NCBI GenBank assembly: GCA_026214975.1
Contig: CM047815.1
Span: forward strand, 63,185,852 to 63,249,851
DNA from: Gentiana macrophylla
Lineage: Eukaryota > Streptophyta > Magnoliopsida > Gentianales > Gentianaceae
DNA length: 64,000 bases
Direction of reading: 5' to 3'
Shown: piece after piece, positions 24,239-34,496 of the stretch
How positions within the stretch are numbered: the stretch's first letter is position 1
Layout: each line of letters begins with the position of its first letter
The notes under the pieces: model-generated
What the model was told of the DNA's origin: nothing
Database searches by the model: none
What the model saw: the letters and a program-made list of their open reading frames with translations, nothing else
Made by a program: the position numbers and the translations under genes

Positions 24239-24789
24239 TTTGTGAGATCATAGCACACCATATTTTCCATTACTTGAGATTTCTCATCATATCTCCTTGA
24301 ATCTCGAGTCTTCTACACAAGATCTATAAAGTTAATTCAAATCATCACAAACTTACTTGAATGTAACTTTATAGTCTCACTTTAGTCTTCAATACTGAGT
24401 TTGTTTCCTCAGCGCTCATCTTTAATCTTCAAAACTGAGTTTGTTCCCTCAGTATTGAAGTCTTCAATACTGAGTTTGTTCCTATAGTCTTCAGCTCAAC
24501 TCTACTTAGGATCCTAGACTCTACGGATATTTCTGAAACTAACCCTAGCTAGTCTACTGAGATCATATTAGCAGACTATTACAGTGCTTGTCTGACTGAC
24601 TTATACAATATCAACCTCTAGTAAAACATATACATTCAGCTCTAGACATCTTTTTGTTTGCTACTATAGCAGCTAATCAGCACATATCATCGAAACATAA
24701 ATATATAAGGACATGAGTCAACACAAAGTCCATTAATTATTCAACAAATGCCACTAAGAAAAGTTGAAAGAGGAATCTTTGTAATGAGA

Positions 24790-24790
<1 letters not shown>
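24239..24790. other. Unassigned DNA after copia-2
   Basis: AT-rich, no gene seen. CTTCAATACTGAGTTTGTT occurs at about 24,389 and 24,461, with a similar CTTCAAAACTGAGTTTG between them: a small imperfect tandem repeat. Confidence 0.45.
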
Positions 24791-24791
<1 letters not shown>

Positions 24792-24830
<39 letters not shown>

Positions 24831-24871
24831 TATATATATATATATATAGGTATATATATATATATATATAG
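24792..24871. repeat. Interrupted (TA)n microsatellite
   Basis: TA-repeat blocks separated by AGTA and AGG. They lie just outside the likely 5' end of the Helitron; Helitrons often sit in AT-rich targets. Confidence 0.85.
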
Positions 24872-25102
24872 GTATTCCCCTTAAAGGTGCATCGGTTTGA
24901 CGACAATTTCTTGTCGTTTAGTGCTGTTGTTTAAATTTTTATTTTTTTTTCCACTTTAACGTTCGAAACGACGTCGTTTTTAATTTAGCCACCGTTTATC
25001 TGTCTTCTCCTTTCCTTCCCACTCACAAATGGGGATGAAGTCGTGGGTGATAGTCATTGGGGGGGTTCCCACTTACTTCATCACCGCCCTCTGATTCTTG
25101 CC

Positions 25103-25110
25103 TATAAATA
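25103..25110 (+). promoter_or_regulatory. Candidate TATA box of the Helitron Rep/helicase gene
   Basis: TATAAATA lies near the 5' end of the Helitron in a stretch of higher GC content. The first plausible coding ATG is 1.5 kb downstream, so a long spliced 5' leader is implied. Confidence 0.45.
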
Positions 25111-25364
25111 CTGCGTTTCAGTTAGTGGAGATGGATTGTTGGTTGTCGGTGTTACCTGCAAGTTTCTTCGTCAGGTGAGTTGGGATGGATGAAATTGTTT
25201 GTTTAGCTCTGAAATTGTTCTGAATTCTGCATTCCTTTCTGTATCTACCTATTGTATAGTGTTTTTTTTAGTTCTCTATCATGTGCATGTACTAATTTTT
25301 CTGAATTCGTTGTGAAGTGTTCTTCGATTATTCATAAAATGAGCCATTCTGATGTTTCGACCTC

Positions 25365-25690
25365 ATTATATTTGATGCATGTCTTCTTTTTGTTAAAGAA
25401 TGGCTGATTTGCCCTGTTTCTCTTCTTTCTTATATGTATGATCTGGTGTCTCGGTTGGGATGGACGAAATTGATTGTTATAGGAGGAATATGGCTTTGAA
25501 GTTTTTTAATTTCTGCATTTCTGATTTCTTTGTCTGTTTTTAGCACATTATATTTGATGCATGTCTTTTTTTTGTTAAGGAATGCCTGATTTCTGCTCTC
25601 TTTCTTCTTTCTTATATGTATGATCTGGTGTTTGAGTTGGGATGGAGGAAATTGATTGTTATAGAAGGAATATGGTTCTGAATTTGTTTT
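25365..25690. repeat. Tandem duplication of about 180 bp in the Helitron leader
   Basis: Two diverged copies begin TATATTTGATGCATGTCTT (about 25,367 and 25,548) and continue through CTTATATGTATGATCTGGTGT to GGGATGGA(C/G)GAAATTGATTG. A third partial copy of the distal part (GAAGGAATATGGCTT) lies at about 25,886. Confidence 0.7.
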
Positions 25691-26638
25691 GAATATGGAG
25701 GAATTCATTTTTTTACGCTTTTTAACGAATCTACTTCTCTATATTATTCCTGTGCTGCCCCTTAATCTCCGAATCGGAGCCTGCTGATCAAAAGCCCCAT
25801 CCATGGGGAGCTTCCTAAGAGCGGACATAAGAAACGAGTGAAATGGGTACAACAAGCGCAGCCTCTTCTTCTTCAAGTTTGTTATAGAAGGAATATGGCT
25901 TTAAAGTTGTTTTAATTTCTGCATTTCTTGCTATGTCTGCCCGTGTTGTAGTGTTTGTTGTATTTCCGTATCATGTGCATGTGCTAATTTTTCTAAATTG
26001 TGTTCTACAGGTGGTCCTTCAGCGTTCTGGTTGTGGCTATTTGTTGTTCCTTTGATAGAGCTTCTTCGGTTTTCTGTAAAGTAAGTAATGCATTTTTGAA
26101 TGGCTCATTCTGTTTGTTTAAACCATAAGATTTCGTGCATGTGCTTTTATCTTAGGGAATGATAGCTGTTATGCTGAAGGTTGTTGTTTTTCCTATATCT
26201 TTTTTATGCATATTAGGTGACAGTGTCCTTTGCCTTTCCTACTGTTATGCTTTATTGTTCACCTGCATAGTGTATTTGCTTAGGTTTTCATTAGGGAAAC
26301 GCTTTAGCATCCCGAAGAAAATAGGTTTCCAGGGTTGATTACATTGTCTTGAACACTGAAGATTAGGTTTCTATATCAAGGGTTTATCTTTTCATTATGC
26401 CTTATGGTTGTTTTTTATTTACAAGGACAATGTATTTGTATGCTGAGGAAAATAGTTTTAGTAGATAGACTTAATTGTTGTATGCCAAGGTTCCATCAGT
26501 TTGGCGGATTTAGAGCCTGATTTCTGGTTTTGCTGTTTGGCATTGATGGATAGTTAGTGGAACAATGTGATATAAATACGGTTTCTGTATCTCTACATTT
26601 TCCGATTAGGCTTGTCCGTTGTTTTACCTACAGCTGGT

Positions 26639-29600
26639 ATGGATGATATAGCACGTACCCTTCGAAATCAGAGGAGAAGGGTGTCCTATGCAGCCATGAG
26701 TGATCAGGAGCACGCACAACAATCTATTCGCCGTAGGGTTCAACGTGAGGCTGCTCGTTCGGCACGTGTGCCACAGCCTTCGTTTCCCCAGGAGATAGGT
26801 GTGCAAGCTCCCCATGTGGGGGAACTTCCTGCCTCCTCCCTTGCTCGTACATCTAACGGAAGTACGTTCCCTTCTGGTAGTGCTTCGGCAATACCAGGAA
26901 TATCATTACCGCGTGTGCCGCCTTCACGTGTATTTGAAGTAGGCCGCCTTTCTAACTCGGCTTCCCGACACTTTTCTGCTTTTTGCGCCGGTCCACCACC
27001 GCGCACGCATTTCTTTGCAGCGGCGGACTTCCCGGAAACGTCAGCGAGCTCACGTTGACGGAAACTCTTACCTACGTCGGTTTATTGCTGATGTTAATGT
27101 AGCAACCGAACGCGAAATAGCCGGGATTCCAGGGCACTCTGCTAACCTAGCCTATACTCCTTTGCCTGGTGTAGAGGACTGCTCATATTGCTCTGCCAAA
27201 CGTTTTTTCCATGAGCCAGGCTCCTTTTGTTGCTCTGAGGGCGAAATTAAGCTTGTGTCAAGCGTCATGCCCCATGAGCTATTATCCTTATTCACATCCG
27301 ATGATGCGGACTCTGTCGAGTTTCGGCGATACGTTCGCAGTTATAATAATAACTTGGCATTCACATCTTTTGCTGCCAAGACTGATCCTGCACGTATGAT
27401 GAATAACAGAGGCATTTACACCTGTACTGTTCAAGGAAAAGTACATCATTTCCTTAATTCCCTGCGTAACACCTCCGAACCGCCTGCAAATTTGCAGCTT
27501 TACTTTTACGATTCCGAGATGGAATTAGATTACCGTCTCTCTCTGTCCGATAAACTAAGCCGTGGTTTGCTTGCAAAGCTCAGGGCTATTCTTAATGACA
27601 ATCCGTACGTTACCTTTCTCAGACGGCTAGCTGAACTTGAAAACCTAGATGATCACAAGATTTGCTTGGTGCAAACTCCTGCTCTTGATCAGCGCGTCTA
27701 TAACTTACCCACGGCTGATAACGTTGCTGCTATTCTTTCGCTCGAAGATGAGAGCGAATTTGACCCTGTTTGCCATGTACAAATTTACTCAAAGGATGCA
27801 TTGCCTCACCGAATTTCCCACAATTTCGGGTGTTGTGATCCTTTGCAATATCCATGTATCTTTACTAAAGGAGAACCAGGCTGGCATATAGGACTAGAGA
27901 AATTACCTCCAAATAAAAGAAAGCGGAGGTATACATGCCCTTCTGCCCTACTGATGTTTCCCACGAACGTCGGTACGCCTGAAGAAGTTATCCGCTTGGA
28001 GGAAGAAGGTATGTAGGCTATGCTTATGTTTCGGTTTATATGTCATCTGGTACTACCCCAGTATGTGAGTTGCACAATTTTCTGGGTACTGAAATGCCAT
28101 ATGCAGCAATCTCACAGGGAAAACGGAAGCGCAACATGGTCTCCTGCAGAGAGTACTACATCATTACAAACTACGAGATCACGAGACTCTGATCGGTCAG
28201 GACTCTTACACACCGGACGCTTGCTGCAACAATACGTTGTAGATATGTTTGTCAAAGTTGAGACGTCCAGATTGGACTATATGAGGCACCAACAGCAACA
28301 AATTAGAACGGATAGTTTACAGGGTATTGTTGATGGTTTGAGTATGGGTACCACCATAGGCTCGGAGATTGAAAGGAGGGTGATACTACCTTCCTCTTTT
28401 GTTGGTGGCCCAAGGGACATTAAAAAACGCTACATGGATGCGATGGCTTTAGTACAACAATTAGGGAAACCAGACTTCTTCATTACCATGACGTGTAACC
28501 CCTCTTGGCCGGAGATACTAAAGCATCTACTACCGGGCCAGCTTCCTCAAAATCGTCCAGATTTACTTTCGCGGGTTTTCAAAGCAAAACTGGAAATGCT
28601 AAAGAAGGATCTCATTGCAGACAAAGCGTTTGGTACGCCTAGCGCTTACGTCTACTCTATTGAGTTTCAGAAACGGGGCTTGCCTCATGCTCACATTCTA
28701 CTCATAATGGAACACGATTCTAAACCTCTGAATCCTGAGGCGTATGATCGATACATTAGTGCGGAACTTCCACATCCAATTTCTGATCCATGCTTACATG
28801 CGCTTGTGACCAAACACATGATGCATGGTCCTTGTGGGTTGTTAAATCCTTCATGTCCTTGCATGCGTAATAATGTGTGCAAAAGCAAGTACCCTAGGAG
28901 TTTCTTAGATCAAACAACCCATGGGGAGGATAGCTATCCTCTTTACAAACGACGAAATACAGGCATTTTTGCAAGGGTACGTGGGCATAGAGTGGACAGC
29001 CGGTGGGTTGTCCCTTACAATCCTTACCTCCTGAAGAAATTTGATTGCCACATAAACGTCGAAATATGCTCATCCATACAGCTTGTAAAATATCTGTACA
29101 AATACATCTACAAAGGCCCTAACAAAGTTGCCTTCAGAATTGCCAACAGTGGGTGCGAAGATGAAATTTCAGAATATCAGAAAGGCCGTTGGGTCTCCCC
29201 CCCAGAAGCTACATGAAGATTGTTTGCGTTCCCGCTTTTTGATATGTATCCCTCGGTTGTGGCTTTACAACTCCATTTGCCGAACAATCACATGATATCT
29301 TTCAGAGCAAATCAGGATCTGTTGTCACTTGCCAATAATGCTTTCCTGGGGAAAACAATGCTAACAGAATTTTTTGGGATGAACAGATGTGACTCACGTG
29401 CTCGTGCTCTCTGCTGTATGTACAAAGATTTCCCGCGGTATTTTGTATGGGATTACGGAAAGCGCTTCTGGTCAGAAAGAAAGAAGGGCAAAGTAGTAGG
29501 GCGAATAGTATCGGCCTCTCCTTCAGAAGGAGAGTGTTACTATTTACGTGTGCTACTTAGCCATGTGAAAGGACCGGTTAGTTTTGAGGATCTACTCACG

Positions 29601-30749
29601 TTCAGGGGTCATGTATATCAGACCTTCAGGGAATCTGCTCTTGAGCGAGGACTTCTTGCTACAGATCATGACTTATATAGATGTCTTGATGAAGTTGTCC
29701 TCTACCAAATGCCTGCTCAGCTACGTAAACTTTTTGCATCCATATTGGTACATTGTTCCCCGTCTGATCTTAAAGCTTTATGGGAAAAGTATCATTCTTT
29801 CCTAAGCGAAGATTACTTACGATATCAGGCAATTACTCCCCACGTTTTAGCAGAGGCAAAGAATAAAGCACTCCTCCATATTGGGCAGGCATTACAAGAC
29901 ATGGGCAGGCAACTATCCAATTACAACCTAGGCGAGCGAGAAAGTTGTAGTTACAGTGAAGAACAAATGGGGAGGGAAATACAGCTCGAGAGGGATATCG
30001 TGCCCGAAGATTCAGAGGTAGTAAATGTCCTTAAGCTAAATCATGAACAAAGGCAAGCTTACGATTCTATCATGTTGAAAGTAGCACGGGAGGAACCAGG
30101 GGTGTTTTTTATCGATGGCCCCGGCAGAACAGGGAAAACATTTCTATACCGCACAATCCTAGCAGTTTTACGAAGTCAGAACCACATAGCTTTAGCAACA
30201 GCTACATCAGGCGTTGCAGCATCCGCTTTGCCAGGAGGAAGGACAGCTCATTCCCGTTTCAAACTACCTTTACAAAATGAAGAGGCTCGTTCTACAAGCG
30301 TGAATAGGCAGAGTCCCTTGTTACGTAATTTGAACCCTACAGAAGGCCTTTGTAACGGTACCCGACTAATTTGCAAACAACTCGGGCCGTACTCTATTCT
30401 TGCTGAAATAATGACAGGATCAAACGCCGGGGAGACAACCCTACTGCACCGTATTCCTCTTGAGTCTTCGAACGAAGATAAAAAATCAGGCATACCATTC
30501 AAGCGTTATCAATTTCCAATAAGACTCTGTTTTGCAATGACTATTAACAAAGCACAAGGTCAGACGCTCGAACGTGTAGGGATATATCTCCGTGAACCAG
30601 TATTCTCCCACGGACAACTATACGTAGCACTATCGAGGGCTAGAAATTTTGCCGATGTTAGAGTCCTTATCGCCCCACCAACATTTGAGGAAGTTAGAGA
30701 CACTAATAAAACCCATAATGTGGTTTACATGGAGGTACTTAACAGGTAA
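26639..30749 (+). pseudogene. Helitron Rep/helicase, frameshifted, nonsense-mutated, internally deleted
   Basis: The enzyme nicks and unwinds Helitron DNA for rolling-circle transposition. N-terminus (26,639 on): RNQRRRVSYAAMSDQEHA. A likely intron ends at 27020 (TTTCTTTGCAG), returning to frame at RRTSRKRQR. A second likely intron is 28009-28106 (phase 1), after which VSCREYY reads in frame. A frameshift lies near 28,180. The Rep catalytic HUH motif (LPHAHILL, HAH at 28686-28694) and the tyrosine-bearing VKYLYKYIYKG (about 29,085-29,120) are intact. A TGA at 29214-29216 stands where a Trp is expected. The helicase has Walker A GPGRTGKT (30117-30140; usual GPGGTGKT), then jumps near 30,315 straight to LLRNLNPTEGLCNGTRL, so Walker B and the central motifs are gone. 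YVALSRAR near the C-terminus remains. Confidence 0.88.
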
Positions 30750-30915
30750 TCGATACACAGGTAAGGAACCCCTACGCATTATGAACTTTTAACTAAAACT
30801 ATTCCGTTTATGTGTAACAGATTCTGATATTGAGCCATTATGTGTACTTATTATTATCCAGAAGACAAGAAAAATATACTCTACTATAATCTTCGTACGG
30901 TTATCTGTGCAGGTA

Positions 30916-32260
30916 ATGGTGCCGCATTTTACTATTGACGAGATCACTCCAGGCATGACTCGATGGCGATGCAATGTAATTGTTTTAGAGAAAGGGCACG
31001 TTACAACTACGGGAAACAAAAAGAAGATACAAAAGCTCATATTTTCAGACACTCAGGTACGAATAATACTCTCTTAGGTTGCTGAAGCATTTCGTTTGAA
31101 AAAGTCAATATCAACACATTAAAACATTCAATGTTCTACACATATCCTTGGTTAGTAATTTTCCCATGCTGTCTTCTATGGTACTCCTAAGGATACTTCG
31201 CAACACGCTGTAACCTCAAGAGTAAACCCAAAAAAGAGTAAACCCAAAAAACACAGACATAGAATCATATGTTCAAAATGCCAACTCTATTGCCTTTTGA
31301 CTGAACCTGAACCATATTTATTAACAATCCATACAAGAATGTGCAATGAACAATTTTACTTAGTCATTTGTTCAACCAGTGAATATATATTTGCCACACT
31401 TCATTTTATACAAAATATGTTCATTTAAATAAATATATGATAAGCTTTTATTAATGTAACCAAAAAATAACTCTGAAATGTCAATGCAGGGAAACAAAGT
31501 GCTGGGAATTATTTGGGATAACATGATCAGTCCTCTGACCGAAAGCTTGCTGCCGTTTAGAAAATCTCGATCATTGGTGGTGCCCGGTTACAGTGAAACC
31601 CGAATACCTCCATCACAACCCGGCATAAACATACAAAGGGACAATTACGCGGCAAACATATATACGGGACTGAAAGATGACGAGATGGACGTAGAATACC
31701 CTATTATCCCTTTCCGAACATGCCGAGAGATGCTTTCCTTGATTGGAACCCAACAGAAAACAGGTACACCTAGGTCAGATGCAAGCATTAACCAATTTTT
31801 GCATGTACAACTTAGGAATTACATAAACATGCATGCCACATTAACAGAAATATTGGCAGTGATAATTGACGTGAAGCCAATGAAGCAGAGTCGAGTTGGC
31901 ACCGAGCTGAAGAACATACAAGAATGCACGATCATTCACGAAGAGTAAGATCCGATCCCCTGCTTTTTATTATAACATCCATATGCTGTTACTAACATAC
32001 AAAGAAATTGCAGGATGACTCCTATCCTACTCAGCTTGTGGGGTGACTTCATCGATAAAGAAGGTGCGATGTTAATGGCAGAGAAGGACAACTTCCCGAT
32101 CGTACTTGCTAACAAGTTAACACCATCGTCGTTTTCTGGTAATCCCCCTTAAAAATCCTCCGTCACCAGTACCATTACTATTATTACTTTTCGCTACACT
32201 ATACGTGTAACCAAGGGAGCATATATATACATATATACAGATCTATGCATACATATATGA

Positions 32261-32337
<77 letters not shown>

Positions 32338-33620
32338 TATATATATATATGCATATGTATAGGTAGGTAAAATCTGCATTATATGCATTACATAAAGGCA
32401 TGGCACTAAGTACAAGTCCTTCTACTTTCTCATATACAGTGATTCCAAAGACATTTTTTACTACATGAAAGTGTTAACTTGTGATGTATCCTACATGGTT
32501 ATACAATATGTAAATATAATATGTATTATATGCGTTACATACAGGCATAGCTCTCAGTACAACTACCTCTACCTTCATAGCAATTGAACCAAAGATTCCC
32601 CAGGCAAAGACTCTGCGAGAATGGTAAGCCCTTACGCAAGTAATATCCCAACATAACTATCCTTCATTTATCTAGCTAATGGTTACTTCATCTATCCACA
32701 TATACAGGGCTGATAAGAACATAGAAACCATAAGGGATTACGTTAATCCACAGAACTCACGAGGCCAAAAGCGACTGTTCGAATTTACACTGGAAGATGA
32801 GATCCTCCCACTGATGGAATTAATTCCTGACAAAAAGGTACCAATATAACCGCTTTACTGCTTAGATACAACCCATGAGAAATACTAAAACACAATTCAC
32901 CATACAGAACGAATGGGTCAAAGTCACAGCGGCAGTCACGGACTACAAGCAACTGGTAAGCTACGTAGCATGCCCGAAATGCAAGCAAACTGTTATAGCT
33001 GAACCAAAAGAGCAGTTCTATTGCTTCAAGTGCCAAAAGCCACAAATTGCCGAACTGAAGTAAGTTCAGAACTCATTGAAATCAACATTTCAACTTCTAC
33101 TGTGTTACAATACAGAAATATAAATAAAGATTCTTAACTTGAACACAAACCCGATGCAGACTAGATGTACAACTCTTGGACACATCAGGCAAAATCAAAG
33201 CTACATTCTTTGATGAGTTAGCAGAAGAATTACTGGGGCACACACCAGCAGAACTTTATGAAATGGACTACCAGGTACAATAAATGCAAATAAAACCACC
33301 TATCTTACTCCTTAACAAAATACTAACCAGTTTCCCTTGGTAACCAGGCTACAGCAACTATTCTCAAGAAGATAAGTGAACAACTCCAGCAGGATACCTT
33401 CCGTATGCAGATCAGAGCTGTTAAGAAAAACTATGGCGATGGGATAACCCGTTTCTCAATTCAGCAATATCATAAACTCCCGAACCATGATGACCACACC
33501 ACCAAAACACCAGAGAAAGGAAGATCTGATGAAGAAGAGACTTCTGATCACCAACAGGGAATACCTCCAGCTTTGCAACCTAAAACCCCCCAGAAAAAAC
33601 CAAAAATGGGAAACAAGTAG
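30916..33620 (+). CDS. RPA70-like single-strand DNA-binding protein carried by the Helitron, 8 exons, open frame
   Basis: Exons deduced from GT-AG sites and phase: 30916-31056, 31490-31944, 32014-32138, 32545-32623, 32708-32837, 32908-33059, 33160-33274, 33348-33620. They join without a stop into 489 residues. The N-terminal part ([21 protein letters not shown], then [12 protein letters not shown]) is an OB-fold of the RPA1/DUF223 type. The C-terminal OB domain carries a zinc ribbon, C332-x2-C335...C349-x2-C352, as in RPA70 domain C. The tail is charged and Pro/Lys-rich. Known: many plant Helitrons carry such genes, probably to coat the displaced strand. It starts 167 nt after the helicase stop. 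Start chosen: the first ATG after an AG acceptor, at the usual N-terminus of this family; an extra 5' exon is possible. Expression is unproven. Confidence 0.82.
32265..32334. repeat. (TA)n microsatellite in RPA intron 3
   Basis: About 35 uninterrupted AT units inside the intron 32139-32544. Confidence 0.9.
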
Positions 33621-34199
33621 GAGTGGTAACTTCCTAGATTAAATGCATTTTGTATCCAAACTTTACCACTTTGAATGTGTATCATCAAGTGGAAAAAAAC
33701 TTAAATTTTCCACCTTGGTAACTTGTGCAACTAACAAGTAGGCTGTAACAGCAAATCTTTTGTAACTTCTGCACCTTAGAGGTGGGCTACAGCAACAAAT
33801 CTTTTGTAATGTAATCTTTTGTAAGTGACAAAACATGAAACTCCTGAAATGGAATATTTTGTAATGTAAATATTCACCACCTTCAGGCTACACGAACATT
33901 CGGTACAAACGAAACCCTAACAATCAAACACAAACGAGGGCTGCTTCAGTGCATGTATACTAATAGGCACTAGTATATATATATATTGGAAGTTGTTGAA
34001 GGAGATATCATTTATTCATTTATTTATTTATTTTTGTTGTTGTTGAAAAGGTTGAAAGAGAAATCTAATAGGTAAGATTTCGCTAAGATATAGCGTATCT
34101 AATTTGGGGAAACAAGACAAAGGAAAATGTTGTTGACGGGTAGATAGAAACGAGGCTCTCTGCATGTCGTATTATTTACTATCACCATTAATTAACACA
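33621..34199. other. Helitron 3' end and LAR upstream region
   Basis: 33,621-33,973 is the Helitron tail, with repeated AACTTGTGCAACTAACAAG/CAAATCTTTTGTAA words. 33,974-34,199 is the remaining LAR promoter, only about 230 bp before the TATA box. Confidence 0.6.
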
Positions 34200-34200
34200 A

Positions 34201-34207
34201 TATAAAG
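34201..34207 (+). promoter_or_regulatory. Candidate LAR TATA box
   Basis: TATAAAG lies 107 bp before the LAR start codon, giving a 5' untranslated region of roughly 75 nt if transcription starts about 30 bp downstream. An A-rich tract (34,269-34,290) lies in that leader. Confidence 0.5.
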
Positions 34208-34307
34208 CTTTGGTTATGATCATCAATACACTGACAAAGAAAGATTTATATTCCACAAAAATATTTTGTAAGAAAAAAAAAAAAAAAAAAAACTAATCTA
34301 TACGATA

Positions 34308-34496
34308 ATGACGGTAGCAAATGAAACGAGTAGAGTTCTGATCGTCGGAGCAACTGGTTTTATGGGTCGGTTTATTACACAAGCCAGTCTTGATTCCGGT
34401 CGAGTGACTTACGTTTTAACCCGGTCAGTCCACAGTAACAAGTTCAAGTCCAAAGATCTCAAAGCTTTTGAAGATCAAGGCGCCATTTTGTTGCAG
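34308..34496 (+). CDS. LAR: LAR exon 1
   Basis: 63 codons, ATG to CAG|GTAATG, phase 0. It contains the Rossmann dinucleotide loop GATGFMG. No earlier in-frame ATG extends the frame with family-like sequence. Confidence 0.93.

Larger units (their letters stand above)
24875..33973 (+). mobile_element. Helitron with broken Rep/helicase and intact RPA gene
   Basis: The coding content is diagnostic: a HUH-endonuclease Rep domain joined to a PIF1-type helicase, followed by an RPA70-like single-strand-binding gene, the arrangement of autonomous plant Helitrons. The 3' end is placed at CTAG (33970-33973) followed by T, matching the CTRR|T rule. Only a weak AGTGC/GCACT stem lies nearby, not the usual GC-rich hairpin 10-12 nt inside the end. 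The 5' TC terminus could not be fixed and is set loosely just after the TA microsatellite. A TATA box (TATAAATA, 25103-25110) probably drives Rep/helicase. Confidence 0.78.

Noticed and set aside
28691..28888. Minus-strand frames under the Helitron Rep gene
   Set aside because: Antisense shadows of the Rep coding sequence with no motif of their own.
33950..33973. Strong Helitron 3' hairpin
   Set aside because: Only a 5-bp AGTGC/GCACT stem is present, touching the terminus rather than 10-12 nt inside it, so the end call rests on CTAG|T and gene order.
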